A stretch of DNA of 64,000 nt from JAJDXW01 sp965202895 (GTDB taxonomy: Bacteria; Pseudomonadota; Gammaproteobacteria; HK1), in assembly GCA_965202895.1 (NCBI GenBank), contig OZ241901.1, positions 3,472,001-3,536,000 of the forward strand, written 5' to 3'. The position numbers and the translations under genes were made by a program. Positions 9,004-18,639 of this stretch are shown here, one piece after another. The notes below the pieces were generated by a model. The model had not been told where the DNA came from and did not search any database. It saw nothing but the letters and a program-made list of their open reading frames with translations. The first letter of the stretch is position 1. The number at the start of each line of letters is the position of its first letter.

Positions 9004-10392
9004 ATGCTCCGTGACGCCAGTGGGCTCGAGCTCGGCACCGACTCGGCCGCGGCCCTCGCCGCCTACGATGCGGCCGTCCGGAGCTACCTCGAGTTCCGCC
9101 TCGACGCAATCGATCACGCCAAGGCGATGCTCGAGGCCGATCCCGAGTGCGCCATGGCCCACTGCCTGCGGGGGATCCTGCTGACCGGCCTCCAGTCGGA
9201 CTTCCTCGCCGGCAAGATCGGGGAGGCGGTGGCCGCGGCGGAGGCGAGGGTCGCGCGCGCCACGCCGCGCGAGCGGCTGATGGTGGAGGCGCTGCGCGCC
9301 GTCCACGAGGGCGACCAGCCGCGCGCGATCCTCGTCTGGGATCGGATCCTCGTCGATCATCCGCACGACCTCTTCGCCCTGCGGCTCCAGCACAACGCCG
9401 CGTTCTGGCTCGGCCGCAGCCACGCCATGCGCGACGCCATCGCCCGGGTGTTCCCGGCCTGGGACGAGCGCCGTCCGGGGTACGGATACCTGCTCGGGAT
9501 GTACTGCTTCGCCCTCGAGGAGAGCGGCGACTACGTCCGCGCCGAGCCGTTCGGGCGCCGGGCCGTCGAGCTGAACGAGGACGACGTATGGTCCATCCAC
9601 GCCGTCGCCCACGTCCTCGAGATGCAGGGGCGCCTGCGCGAAGGCTCCGGGTGGCTCTCCCGGCCGCCGGACGTCTGGGACGACCGCAACCCGATGCGCG
9701 AGCACCTCTGGTGGCACCTCGCGATGTTCGAGCTGGAGCGCGGCCGGACCGACGAGGTGCTGGCCCTCTACGACGGACGGTTCCGGGCGAATCCGACCGA
9801 TTTCTACCTCGACATCCAGAACTCGGCGTCGATGCTGTGGCGGCTCGAATGCCGCGACGTGGACGTGGGCGGGCGCTGGGAGGAGCTCGCGGAGGCGTGT
9901 GCGGGCAAGATCGAGGACCACGCGCTCGCGTTCACCGAGCCCCACCACGTGATGGCCCTCGGCCGGGCCGGGCGCTTCGGGGACGTCGAACGGGTGCTCG
10001 AATCGCTGGAGCGGTGCGCGCGCGAGCGCTCGACCTGGGCGGCGGGCATCGCCCCGCGGGTGACGATCCCCCTCTGCCGGGCGGTCGCCGCCTACTGCCG
10101 CGGGGACTACGACGAGGTGGCCGCGCTCCTCCTCCCCGTCCGCGGCGATTACCCCCTCATGGGAGCGAGCCACGCCCAGCGCGACGTGTTCGCACAGCTT
10201 CTCAACGAGGCGGCGCTCCGCGGGCGTCGGTTCCGGCTCGCGCGCGGCCTCCTCGCCGAGCGGGTGGAGCTTCGCCCGACGAGCGCCGACTCCTGGTCGA
10301 AGTACGCGGACGCGCTCGATGGCTGCGGAGACGCGGAGGCGGGCGCGGCGGCGCGGCGGCGCGCGGGCGAGTGCCGGGCGGCCGCCGCGTAG
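9004..10392 (+). CDS. TTC38-like tetratricopeptide repeat protein
   Basis: A 462-residue all-helical protein resembling eukaryotic TTC38 and its bacterial homologues. It opens with MLRDASGLELGTDSAAALAAYDAAVRSYLEF, a family hallmark, and continues with degenerate TPR units (for example SGDYVRAEPFGRRAVELNEDD and HAVAHVLEMQGR). The WWHLAMFELERGR segment near residue 240 is also typical. No enzymatic motif or export signal is visible, so it is probably a cytoplasmic scaffold of unknown partner. It lies just upstream of, and on the same strand as, an acyl-CoA dehydrogenase (117-bp gap). Confidence 0.85.
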   Translation: MLRDASGLELGTDSAAALAAYDAAVRSYLEFRLDAIDHAKAMLEADPECAMAHCLRGILLTGLQSDFLAGKIGEAVAAAEARVARATPRERLMVEALRAVHEGDQPRAILVWDRILVDHPHDLFALRLQHNAAFWLGRSHAMRDAIARVFPAWDERRPGYGYLLGMYCFALEESGDYVRAEPFGRRAVELNEDDVWSIHAVAHVLEMQGRLREGSGWLSRPPDVWDDRNPMREHLWWHLAMFELERGRTDEVLALYDGRFRANPTDFYLDIQNSASMLWRLECRDVDVGGRWEELAEACAGKIEDHALAFTEPHHVMALGRAGRFGDVERVLESLERCARERSTWAAGIAPRVTIPLCRAVAAYCRGDYDEVAALLLPVRGDYPLMGASHAQRDVFAQLLNEAALRGRRFRLARGLLAERVELRPTSADSWSKYADALDGCGDAEAGAAARRRAGECRAAAA

Positions 10393-10509
10393 GGCCGGGC
10401 CGCGGCGGCGGGGCCGGGCCGCGGCGAGGTGGGGCGCGAGCGAAAGCCGCGCTCCGCATCGGCCCCGACAGGATGGGACAGGACAGGACGGGACGGTAGA
10501 GGAGCGAGC

Positions 10510-11715
10510 ATGTCCGCGACCGTGATGGAGACGATGGATCCGGCGGCCGGCCGGCCTCTCGAGGACCCCGACGAGATCCGCCAGATCCGGGAGGCGGTGC
10601 GGGCGCTCTGCGCCGACTACCCCGGCGAGTACTGGCGGGAGAAGGACCGGGAGCGTCAGTACCCGACCGAGTTCGTGCGGGCGCTCACCGAGGCGGGGTT
10701 CCTCGCCGTGCTCGTGCCGGAGGAGTATGGCGGGAGCGGGCTCGGCGCCGGGGCGGCGGCCGCGATCCTCGAGGAGATCCACGCGAGCGGCGGCAACGGG
10801 GCGGCCTGCCACGCCCAGATGTACGTCATGGGGACGATCCTCCGCCACGGGAGCGAGGCGCAGAAGCTCCAGTGGCTCCCCGGCATCGCCCGCGGCGATC
10901 TTCGCCTCCAGGCGTTCGGGGTCACCGAGCCCACGAGCGGCACGAACACCCTGGGCCTGAAGACGGTGGCGGTGCGCGACGGGGATCACTACGTCGTCAA
11001 CGGCCAGAAGGTGTGGACGTCGCGGGCCGAGCACTCGGACCTGATGCTCCTCCTCGCGCGCACCACCCCCGCCGACCAGGTGGAGAAGCGGACGGACGGG
11101 CTCTCCGTCTTCGTCGTGGACATGCGCGCCGCGCGCGGCGCCGGCCTCACCATCCGCCCCATCCGGACGATGATCAACCACTCCACCACCGAGGTCTTCT
11201 TCGACGACGTGCGGGTGCCGGCGGAGAACCTCATCGGCGTCGAGGGGAAGGGGTTCCGGTACATCCTGGACGGGATGAACGCCGAGCGCATCGTGGTCGC
11301 GGCCGAGTGCATCGGCGATGCGCGCTGGTTCGTGGAGCGGTCGAGCGGCTACGCGAAGGAGCGGGTGGTGTTCGGCGGCCCGATCGGCCGGAACCAGGGG
11401 GTCCAGTTCCCGATCGCGCGGGCCTACGCCGAGATGCGGGCCGCCGAGCTGATGGTGCGGCAGGCGGCGGCCCTCTTCGACCACGGGCGGCCGTGCGGGG
11501 CGGAGGCGAACATGGCGAAGCTGCTCGCCTCCGAGGCGGCCTGGCGCGCGGCCGACACCTGCATCCAGACGTTCGGCGGGTTCGGCATGGCCGAGGAGTA
11601 CGACGTCGAGCGGAAGTTCCGCGAGACCCGCCTCTACCAGATCGCCCCCATCTCCACCAACCTCATCCTCTCCTACGTCGGCGAGCACGTGCTCGGGATG
11701 CCGCGCTCCTATTGA
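10510..11715 (+). CDS. Acyl-CoA dehydrogenase
   Basis: A 401-residue FAD-dependent acyl-CoA dehydrogenase introducing an alpha-beta double bond and passing electrons to ETF. Domain order is normal: N-terminal helical domain (residues 20-130), middle beta domain with FGVTEPTSGTNT near 135, then the C-terminal helical domain with IQTFGGFGMAEEYDVERKFRETRL near 355. Start ATG at 10510 follows GAGGAG. It probably shares a transcript with the TPR gene upstream and the small membrane protein downstream. Confidence 0.92.
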   Translation: MSATVMETMDPAAGRPLEDPDEIRQIREAVRALCADYPGEYWREKDRERQYPTEFVRALTEAGFLAVLVPEEYGGSGLGAGAAAAILEEIHASGGNGAACHAQMYVMGTILRHGSEAQKLQWLPGIARGDLRLQAFGVTEPTSGTNTLGLKTVAVRDGDHYVVNGQKVWTSRAEHSDLMLLLARTTPADQVEKRTDGLSVFVVDMRAARGAGLTIRPIRTMINHSTTEVFFDDVRVPAENLIGVEGKGFRYILDGMNAERIVVAAECIGDARWFVERSSGYAKERVVFGGPIGRNQGVQFPIARAYAEMRAAELMVRQAAALFDHGRPCGAEANMAKLLASEAAWRAADTCIQTFGGFGMAEEYDVERKFRETRLYQIAPISTNLILSYVGEHVLGMPRSY

Positions 11716-11861
11716 TCCCGGAGGGTCCGTCCCCGACGATCCCGGGGTACGGCGGCATGGCGCGCTCGATCCGCTCCGGGCGTGCGATACCCGGCGGCGG
11801 GGCCATGCGCCCCGCCCCGCGGCCCGCCCGCCCGGCTTCGGGCCTGGAAACGGGAGACGGC

Positions 11862-12062
11862 ATGAGCACGATGAACCGCGAGGTCTACGACGCCCTCGTC
11901 GACGCCGGCGCCGACGAGGCCAAGGCCCGCGAAGCGGCGAAGTCGGTCGCCCGGCACGACGGCGATATCCCCGAGATCAAGGCGAGCCTGCTCCTGCTCA
12001 AATGGATGACGGGCTTCACCCTGGCCTTCGTCGTCGCCATGGCGTGGCGCACGTTCGCATAG
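11862..12062 (+). CDS. Small coiled-coil membrane protein
   Basis: A 66-residue protein: about 45 polar, alanine- and charge-rich residues that would form a helix, then a single C-terminal hydrophobic span (LKWMTGFTLAFVVAMAWRTF). The EIKASLLLLKWMTGF pattern is like the C-terminus of bacterial DUF1640/CCDC90-type coiled-coil anchors, though this one is much shorter. It is likely a tail-anchored inner-membrane protein of unknown role. Start ATG is preceded by GGGAGACGG. Confidence 0.6.
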   Translation: MSTMNREVYDALVDAGADEAKAREAAKSVARHDGDIPEIKASLLLLKWMTGFTLAFVVAMAWRTFA

Positions 12063-12144
12063 CCTGCCCCGCGCGCCCGCGCCCTGGACGGATCGGAGGA
12101 AGGGAGGGCGCCCGGCGCCGTCCGCCGGAGCGCGGGCCGGGGGC

Positions 12145-13506
12145 TCAGGGCCGGGCGGCGAGGAGGTCGTCGACCGCGCGCTCGAGGTGGCGGAGGGTGT
12201 TGCACACCCGCGCGACGTGGCACCAGGGGAGGTAGCGGAGCATCTCGGAATCTCCCGTGCCCCAGAACGTCCGCGGCTCGGGGTTGAGCCAGATCACCCG
12301 CTTCGCCCGCTGGAAGAGCTTCGCCAGCGACGCGGGGTTCGGGTCGCCCCGGTTGTTGCGGGCGTCGCCGAGCACGAGGAGGGTGGTCCGCCGGTCGATG
12401 AGGTCGAGGTAGCCGGATTCGAGGTCGAGGAGGGTGCGGCCGTAGTCGGTCGGGCGGAAGCCGATCCGCTCCATGACGCCGGCCGCCGCCTCCTCGAACG
12501 GGCGTCCCCGCAGCAGGTCGTCCACGTCCTCGAGATGGCTCGAGAAGGCGAACGCGCGCAGGTCCGACATGACCTCGCGCAGCGAGTAGAGGAGGAGGAG
12601 CAGGAACCGGGCCGCCGCCGCCACCGACCCGCTCACGTCGCAGACCGCGACCACCTTCGGGCGCTCCACCCGGGTGTACCGCCAGGCGAGCCGGAACGGG
12701 ACCCCGTCGTGGGCGACGTTCGAGCGGATCGTGCGGCGCGGATCGAGCCGTCCGTCCCTGCGGTCGAAGCGGCGCCTCGCATGTCGGCTCGCGAGGCGCT
12801 TCGCCATGCGCCGGACGATGCGCCGGGCGCGCTCGAAGTCGCGCGGCGAGATGTTCGCGAGCCGCATCCGCTCCAGGAGCTCATCGCGAAGCCGGGCCGA
12901 GGCGGGGTCTGCGAAGAGCGCGACGTTGCGCTCGACGAGGCCGCGGGCCTCCTCGATCAGCCGCTCGCGGGCTTCTTCGAGCCGCGCCGCGCGCTCGGCG
13001 GCGGACGGATCGTCCGGGGCGGTGCGCAGCGCCCGGATGGCCCCTTCGAGGCCTCCGATCCCCATCTGGTCGAGGATCCGCCGCATGAACACCCCGCGCT
13101 GGGTGAACAGTCGGAGCCGGGAGAGGTCGACCGCTCCCGCCGCCGCGGCCATCGCCGCCGCGACCCCCGCGCGGTCCCCGTCGAGCAGCATCCGCACGAG
13201 GTCTCCCGTGGGTCGCTCGGGGTTCGAAGCGGCCTCGCGGAGCTCCTTCCGCTCTTGCCCGGACGCCGGGCTCTCCATCGCGCCTTCGCCGGCGCCGGAT
13301 GCGAAGAAGGCGTCGAAGCACTCGAAATAGCGCGCCTTTTCGTCCGCGCTCTTGGCGACGGCCGCCGCGAGCGCGTCCCGCAGCAGCGTCCGATCCCCCC
13401 AGCCGACGAGGGCCGCGGTGCGGTGGGCGTCGATGCTCTCGGCGACGGAGACCGGGACCTCCATCCCCCGGAGGGCCTTGAGGAAGCGTTCGAGGCTTTG
13501 CTGCAT
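12145..13506 (-). CDS. coxE: CoxE-like VWA domain protein
   Basis: A 453-residue protein with a helical N-terminal two-thirds and a C-terminal von Willebrand A domain. The MIDAS start VVAVCDVSGSV (DxSxS) is intact near residue 280, followed by LREVMSDLRAFAFSSHLEDV. Proteins of this type work with a MoxR-like ATPase in post-translational insertion of the sulfurated Mo/Cu centre of carbon monoxide dehydrogenase and other Mo hydroxylases. The partner ATPase is encoded 118 bp upstream at 13625-14605 on the same strand. A degraded second copy lies next to the Mo hydroxylase at 3.7 kb, supporting the functional link. Confidence 0.85.
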   Translation of the reverse strand: MQQSLERFLKALRGMEVPVSVAESIDAHRTAALVGWGDRTLLRDALAAAVAKSADEKARYFECFDAFFASGAGEGAMESPASGQERKELREAASNPERPTGDLVRMLLDGDRAGVAAAMAAAAGAVDLSRLRLFTQRGVFMRRILDQMGIGGLEGAIRALRTAPDDPSAAERAARLEEARERLIEEARGLVERNVALFADPASARLRDELLERMRLANISPRDFERARRIVRRMAKRLASRHARRRFDRRDGRLDPRRTIRSNVAHDGVPFRLAWRYTRVERPKVVAVCDVSGSVAAAARFLLLLLYSLREVMSDLRAFAFSSHLEDVDDLLRGRPFEEAAAGVMERIGFRPTDYGRTLLDLESGYLDLIDRRTTLLVLGDARNNRGDPNPASLAKLFQRAKRVIWLNPEPRTFWGTGDSEMLRYLPWCHVARVCNTLRHLERAVDDLLAARP

Positions 13507-13624
13507 CGCGTGCTCGCGGACCGTTTCCGGACGGGAGGGCGTGGTGGGAGCAGCGCCGGCCGCCCGCGCGGCGCGCGGCGCTCCCCGACGGGGCCGCGGC
13601 CTCGCTCTCGCCCCGGCGCGTCCC

Positions 13625-14605
13625 CTACGCCACCCGCGGAGCCGCGGGGGCGCCCCCTTCGCGCCGCGCGTGGGCGAGGAGGGCGGGAAGCTCCCGGTCC
13701 GCCCGTTCGACGTCCCCCTCGAACTTGAGGAGCACGTTCAGGGTGTCGCGGACCACCTCGCGCTCCAGCTCGTTCGCGCCCAGCAGCACGAGGGTCCGCG
13801 CCCAGTCGATGGTCTCGCTGATCGACGGGAGCTTGCGAAGCTCCAGGCTGCGAAGCTGCTGCACGAAGTCGACGAGCTGGCGCCGCAGCGTTTCGCCCAC
13901 CCCCGGCACGCGGGTCTCGACGATGCGCCGTTCCAGGCGCGGGTCGGGGAGGGGGATGTGCAGGTGCAGGCAGCGGCGCTTGAGGGCGTCGCCGAGGTCC
14001 CGGGTGTCGTTGCTGGTGAGGAAGGTGACGGGGGGCATGTCCGCGTGCACCGTCCCGAGCTCCGGAATGGTGACCTGGTGGGCGGAGAGGACCTCGAGCA
14101 GGAACGCCTCGAACTCCTCGTCGGACTTGTCGACCTCGTCGATGAGGAGAACCGCCCCCCCCTCCTCGCGGAGCGCGCGCAGGAGGGGCCGCGGTTCCAG
14201 GAACTCCTCCGAGAAGAAGAGGTCCCCGAACTCGTGGAGGCGCGCCATCGCGTCCTCGAAGCCGGGCGCGCCGCCCAGCACCTCGCTCATCCGGTCCTTG
14301 AGGATCTGGGTATAGAGGAGCTGCTTGCCGTACTTCCATTCGTAGAGGGCCTTCGATTCGTCGAGCCCCTCGTAGCACTGGAGCCGGACGAGGGGGAGGT
14401 CGAGATAGCGGGAGACCGAGAGGGCGAGCTCGGTCTTGCCGACCCCGGCCGAGCCCTCGACGAGGATCGGCTTCTCGAGGTGCGCGGCGACGTGGACCGC
14501 GGTCGCGATCGCCCGGCTCGGAATGTAGCCGACACTCTCCAGACCGGCCGCGATCCGGTCCGTGGCGCCGAGCCGATCGAGGATGGCGGAAGCGCGGGAG
14601 GTCAT
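13625..14605 (-). CDS. coxD: MoxR/CoxD-type AAA+ ATPase
   Basis: A 326-residue AAA+ ATPase of the MoxR group. Walker A GSAGVGKTE is near residue 53, Walker B VLLIDEVDK near residue 150, sensor 1 TFLTSND near 195, and a helical lid follows. Such ATPases act as chaperones that mature metalloenzymes together with a VWA protein. In carboxydotrophs CoxD inserts the sulfur/copper of the Mo site. It is followed by coxE, so the two form a maturation unit whose likely client in this window is the Mo hydroxylase at 0.8-3.7 kb. Start ATG at 14605. Confidence 0.88.
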   Translation of the reverse strand: MTSRASAILDRLGATDRIAAGLESVGYIPSRAIATAVHVAAHLEKPILVEGSAGVGKTELALSVSRYLDLPLVRLQCYEGLDESKALYEWKYGKQLLYTQILKDRMSEVLGGAPGFEDAMARLHEFGDLFFSEEFLEPRPLLRALREEGGAVLLIDEVDKSDEEFEAFLLEVLSAHQVTIPELGTVHADMPPVTFLTSNDTRDLGDALKRRCLHLHIPLPDPRLERRIVETRVPGVGETLRRQLVDFVQQLRSLELRKLPSISETIDWARTLVLLGANELEREVVRDTLNVLLKFEGDVERADRELPALLAHARREGGAPAAPRVA

Positions 14606-14782
14606 GCGCCCCGGGGGCCTGCCCCGTAGAAGACCTTGCTGGAATTCATCCCCGCTTCAGACGCGGAAGGAGCCCCTGCGGGGCCACGATCAGGATGATT
14701 TTTCAGCATGATCCGGCGTTTTCTTCACTTTCGGGATTCTTCCCCGCCCGCGCCTTCGGAACGGGTTCCGCGGCGCCGGCTC

Positions 14783-15577
14783 CTAGCGGCCCCGGAAGCG
14801 GGCGGGCCGCTTCTCGTTGAAGGCCCGCACCCCCTCCTGGCGGTCCTCGGTGGGCACCAGCCGGTTGTAGGCCTCGAGATCGAGTGCGAAGGCGCTCCGG
14901 AGGTCGATGTCGCTTCCGATGGACATGGTGCGTTTGGCGCGCCGGGTCGCGAGCGGGGCGTTCGACGCGATCCGGGCCGCCGTCGCGAGCGCCTCGTCGA
15001 GGAGGGTGTCGTTCTCGCAGATCCGGTTGGCGACCCCCCAGGCCAGGGCTTCCTCCGCCCCGAACGGCAGGCCGGTCAGCACCGCCTCCTTGGCTCGCCG
15101 CACCCCCGCCGCCCGCGCCAGGTTCTGGGGGCCGAGGGCGCCCGGCATGATGCCGAGGGTGACCTCGGTCAGCGCGAAGCGCGCCCGCCGGGCGGCGTAG
15201 ATGAAGTCGCAGGCGAGCCCGATCTCGGTCCCGCCGCCGTACGCCGCCCCGTTGACGGCGGCGATGACGGGGATGGGGCACTCGACGACGGCGAGGGTCA
15301 TCTGCTCGAAGATCGCGTGCTGGCGCTGCCAGTCCGCGTCCGTCATGCCGTTGCGTTCCTTGAGGTCGCCGCCCGCGCAGAACGCCTTCTCGCCCGCCCC
15401 GGTCAGCACGATGCACCGCACGTCCCCGGGCTCGACGTAGAGCTCCGTGAAGAGCTCGCGGAGGTCGAGGCCCATCCGGGTATTCAGGGCGTTGGCCGAG
15501 GCGGGCCGGTTCATGCGGACGATCAGCCGGTGCTCGTCCACCGGCTCGACCGCGATCGTCTCGTAAGAATCGTTCAT
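14783..15577 (-). CDS. Enoyl-CoA hydratase/isomerase family protein
   Basis: A 264-residue crotonase-fold protein. The oxyanion-hole regions are AFCAGGDLKERNGMTD near residue 70 and NGAAYGGGTEIGLACDFIYA near residue 110, and EVTLGIMPGALGPQNLARAAG follows. The GGDLKERNGM pattern resembles methylglutaconyl-CoA hydratase (AUH/LiuC-like) members, which hydrate an intermediate of leucine breakdown. No leucine-pathway genes are adjacent, so this assignment is tentative. Start ATG at 15577. Confidence 0.87.
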   Translation of the reverse strand: MNDSYETIAVEPVDEHRLIVRMNRPASANALNTRMGLDLRELFTELYVEPGDVRCIVLTGAGEKAFCAGGDLKERNGMTDADWQRQHAIFEQMTLAVVECPIPVIAAVNGAAYGGGTEIGLACDFIYAARRARFALTEVTLGIMPGALGPQNLARAAGVRRAKEAVLTGLPFGAEEALAWGVANRICENDTLLDEALATAARIASNAPLATRRAKRTMSIGSDIDLRSAFALDLEAYNRLVPTEDRQEGVRAFNEKRPARFRGR

Positions 15578-15650
15578 GGGCTCCGCACGCTGGAGGATCG
15601 GATCGAGCTCGGTCGCTTTCGGGTCGATTCGAGGGGACCGCGCCGCCCCA

Positions 15651-15780
15651 GGGCCTTTTCACGCGGACCGACTCGCGGCCACGCCTCGATGCCCACCGAT
15701 CTTCCCGGGACCTTCGCCACCCTGATTCGACTGAACCGGCGCTCACCCGCGCGAATCCATTCCACGGCGTGAAAAGGCCC
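15651..15780. repeat. Repeat A copy 3 (130-bp miniature inverted-repeat element)
   Basis: GGGCCTTTTCACGC at 15651-15664 and its exact reverse complement at 15767-15780 bound a 130-bp element with no coding capacity and no nested B. It is the cleanest A copy in the window and defines the A terminus as a perfect 14-bp inverted repeat. It fills the gap between the hydratase and the PF10118 gene. Confidence 0.82.
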
Positions 15781-15810
15781 CGGCGGCGCCCGGAAGGGAG
15801 GGGCGGAGCG

Positions 15811-16692
15811 CTACGGCCGGCCGCGCCGCGCCGGACCGGGGGCGAACGATACCATCGCGGGGTCGGGGCGCCACCCGACGATGAGGGCCGCATCGCGTCC
15901 GTTCGGCGGGTCAAAGCCGGGCCCGAGAAACGCCGCCCATTCCGGAACGAGCCGGCTCAGCAGGCCGGGCCACCCGAAGAGGCCCCACAGGCCCGCCGCG
16001 AACACCGCTCGCCCGTGGCCGTCGTGGCGAAGCATGGCCCGCACCGCGCGGAAGTTGTCGCGAAGGAAGTTCCGGGTCACGTACTTCAGCGTCCGCCGGA
16101 GCCGTTTCGGGCAGCCCCCGGCAGCGGCGTAGACGTCGAACGCGACCGATTTGTGCTCGGTCTCCTCGACGGCGTGCCACCGCCAGAGCTCGGCGACCCG
16201 CGGGTCCGCTCCCGCAAGGAGCCCGGAACCGCCCGGCCTCCCGGCCCCGCCGGTGAGCAGGGCGGCGGCCAGGGTCGCCGTCAGGTGTTCGAGGGCGACG
16301 GTCGCGGCGAGGCGGGCGAGGGGCGAGAGGTTCTCCTCGCTCCACTCGACGCCCTTCAGGAACGGCGCCTCCAGCTCGGCGAGGTCGTAGCCGCGCCGCC
16401 GGCAGAACGTCTCGTTGTAGGCCGCGTGCACCCGGCGGTGGACCGCCTCCTGCCCGATGAAGCCCCGGACCGCCTCCTTCAGGGCCGGGTCGTCGATCCC
16501 GTCTTCGTGTTCGCGCACCGCGTCGATGAAGAAGCGCTCGCCGCTCGGGAAGGAGAGGGACATCGCGTTGAAGAAGGCGGTCAGGAACGGGTGCCCGCCG
16601 TGCCAGTCGCTGGCGAGCGCCTCCTCGAGATCGAACGTCGGATGCCGGGGCCGGATGGGGCCGGTCGGGGACACCCGGGGGGCAGCGGACAT
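15811..16692 (-). CDS. PF10118-type predicted metal-dependent hydrolase
   Basis: A 293-residue protein of the PF10118 (COG3687) family, a ferritin-like all-helical fold with putative metal ligands. Visible ligand-type motifs are FIGQEAVHRRVHAAYN near residue 83, LEHLTATLAAAL near 135 and WHAVEETEHKSVAFDVY near 170, each with the Glu/His pairs expected of a di-metal site. Function is unproven; family members have been linked to fatty-acid or steroid-related operons. The ATG at 16692 gives a normal length. Confidence 0.8.
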   Translation of the reverse strand: MSAAPRVSPTGPIRPRHPTFDLEEALASDWHGGHPFLTAFFNAMSLSFPSGERFFIDAVREHEDGIDDPALKEAVRGFIGQEAVHRRVHAAYNETFCRRRGYDLAELEAPFLKGVEWSEENLSPLARLAATVALEHLTATLAAALLTGGAGRPGGSGLLAGADPRVAELWRWHAVEETEHKSVAFDVYAAAGGCPKRLRRTLKYVTRNFLRDNFRAVRAMLRHDGHGRAVFAAGLWGLFGWPGLLSRLVPEWAAFLGPGFDPPNGRDAALIVGWRPDPAMVSFAPGPARRGRP

Positions 16693-16773
16693 GTCGCCTG
16701 CCTTCGGACCGTGGTTCGCGGCGATTGTAAGCGAGCCGGCCCGAGGCCCGCACGTCTTCTCCCCGGCCTCGAG

Positions 16774-17085
16774 GCGTGTGCGCGGTGGGGTTTTCGCCAG
16801 GCACGCCTCTCGCGGACGCTCTTGAGGCACGGCGTCCTGGGAACGCGGGCGTCCCGCCCGCATTGATCGGCGGCAGCCTCGGCCGTCCCATTTGCGGGCG
16901 GGACGCCCGCGTTCCCAGGACGCCGTTCCCGCGCAAGCAGCTCCGTGGGGTGAAATCCGCCGGCAACCCCCTCGAACCGACCCCAAACCACGGAAGAACG
17001 CCGTCTCCGTGGGGGTAAGAATATCTCGACCTCCTCTCTACACCCTCTATCTCAAGGGGTTACGAACAGCGCCCGGGGCTCGCCT
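16774..17085. repeat. Composite repeat: C-type ends with nested B copy 2
   Basis: It begins with GAGGCGTGTGCGCGGTGGGG, close to the termini seen at the 49-kb IS and the 55.8-kb element. It continues with a block shared with 22797-22852, then a perfect 30-bp inverted-repeat B element (arms 16832-16861 and 16894-16923). The C block follows (CCGTGGGGTGAAATCCGCC, then ATATCTCGACC), ending at TTACGAACAGCGCCCGG. It has no coding capacity and occupies the gap upstream of the PF10118 gene. Confidence 0.75.
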
Positions 17086-17090
17086 CCCGC

Positions 17091-17348
17091 AGGTCGTGTC
17101 ACGCTGCGGAATCGGCTCGCGCGGGCGCCCCGGCTCGGTCGAATCGGAGCCGCGAAGTTCCTGGGAACGGCGCTTTCCCACGGGCGCCGGCGTCCTGGGA
17201 ACGGCGCGTCCTCCGGACGCGGGTGTCCCGCCCGTATCGGGCCGCGGCAGTCTTGCCGTCCCATTTGCGGGCGCGACACGAGCGTTCCCGGGAAGAGGGG
17301 CGGGCATCGACGCTTGGCCGCGAGCCGGCCATCGTGAAATAGCCTTGG
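17091..17348. repeat. Repeat A copy 2 (reverse orientation) with degenerate B
   Basis: The left end reads TCACGCTGCGGAATCGGCTC, the reverse complement of the right end of A copy 1. The right end is CATCGTGAAATAGCCTTGG. Inside, 17190-17292 is a decayed B element (GCGTCCTGGGAAC to GAGCGTTCCCGGGA). It abuts the preceding composite repeat, so about 570 bp here are repeat-derived. Confidence 0.7.
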
Positions 17349-17439
17349 GCCTCCCGCCCGGCGGACGCCCGGCCGCGCCCGGAGGGGCGATCCGCACCCG
17401 GGTCCGCGCCCCGGTTCGGGCCGCCGGAGCGGCCCGCGC

Positions 17440-18639
17440 TCATCCCCAGCTCCAGAAGTCCACCCCCTCGCGGAAGAAGAAGCGCGAGAGGACCATCTTG
17501 TGGACCTCCGAGGCGCCGTCCACGAGGCGGGCCTGGCGCGCGTAGCGGTACATCCATTCGAGCGGGGTGTCCTTCGAGTACCCCTTGGCGCCGAGGAGCT
17601 GGATGGCGGTGTCCACCGCCTTGTGGAGCACGTCCGCGACCGCGACCTTCGCCATCGACACCTCCTTGCGGGCGAAGTCTCCCTGGTCGAGCTTCCACGC
17701 CGCGTGCATGGTGAGGAGACGCCCGACGTGGACGTCCATCGCGGCCTCCCCCATCATCCACTGGACGCCCTCGTGCTCGGCGAGGGCGAGCCCGAAGCTC
17801 TCCCGCTCCTGCACGTACGAGGACGCGATCTCCAGCGCCCGCCGGGACAGGCCGAGCCAGCGCATGCAGTGGGTGAGGCGGGCCGTCCCGAGGCGGATCT
17901 GGGTCGCCTTGAGGCCGTCGCCGATCTCCATCAGGACGTCCTCGTCGCGGACCTCGAGCCCCTCGAACTCGAGCTCGCAGTGGCCGCCGTGCTCCTCCGG
18001 CCCCATGATGGGAACCGTCCGCACGATCCGCCATCCCGGCTGGTCGGCGTGGAAGAGGAATGCGGAGAGACCGCGGCGGGCGTCGTCCGAGGTGCGCGCG
18101 ACGACGATGAAGTGCTTCGCCTCGCCGGCCCCGGTGATGAACCACTTGCGCCCGCTGACGAGCCATCGGCCGCCGCGGCGCTCGGCCCGGGTCCGCATCG
18201 CCCCCGCCGGGTCGGAGCCCGCCCCCGGAGCCGGCTCGGTCATGACGAAGGAGGAGCGTACCTCCCCGTCGATGATGGGCTGGAGCCACCGGTCCTTCTG
18301 GTACTCCGTCCCGACCCGGCTGAGCAGGATCATGTTGCCGTCGTCGGGCGCCTGGCAGTTGAAGGTGACCGGCCCGAAGATGGAGCGGTTCATCTCCTCG
18401 TAGCAGGCGGCCATTCCCACCACCGGAAGGCCGGCCCCGCCGCGCTCTTCCGGCATCTGGAGGGCCCACAGCCCTTCCGCGCGCGCCGCCGCGCGCAGCC
18501 GGGCGAGCGGCTCGGCCGCGATGTTCTCGTGGGTGTCGTACACCGAGCGGTCGGACTCGATCGGGATGAGCCGGGTGTCCACGAAGCTCCGGATGCGAAG
18601 CCGTACTTCTTCGATCTCGGGAGGAAGCTGGTAGTCCAT
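17440..18639 (-). CDS. Acyl-CoA dehydrogenase
   Basis: A 399-residue acyl-CoA dehydrogenase with an N-terminal helical domain, a middle domain with FVMTEPAPGAGSDPAGAMRT near residue 130 that contacts FAD and substrate, and a C-terminal domain ending LGAKGYSKDTPLEWMYRYARQARLVDGASEVHKMVLSRF. The last motif is typical of the branched ACAD group that includes ACAD10/11-like and Pseudomonas homologues. It sits 237 bp downstream of a same-strand SDR gene; the two may act on one acyl substrate. Start ATG at 18639. Confidence 0.9.
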   Translation of the reverse strand: MDYQLPPEIEEVRLRIRSFVDTRLIPIESDRSVYDTHENIAAEPLARLRAAARAEGLWALQMPEERGGAGLPVVGMAACYEEMNRSIFGPVTFNCQAPDDGNMILLSRVGTEYQKDRWLQPIIDGEVRSSFVMTEPAPGAGSDPAGAMRTRAERRGGRWLVSGRKWFITGAGEAKHFIVVARTSDDARRGLSAFLFHADQPGWRIVRTVPIMGPEEHGGHCELEFEGLEVRDEDVLMEIGDGLKATQIRLGTARLTHCMRWLGLSRRALEIASSYVQERESFGLALAEHEGVQWMMGEAAMDVHVGRLLTMHAAWKLDQGDFARKEVSMAKVAVADVLHKAVDTAIQLLGAKGYSKDTPLEWMYRYARQARLVDGASEVHKMVLSRFFFREGVDFWSWG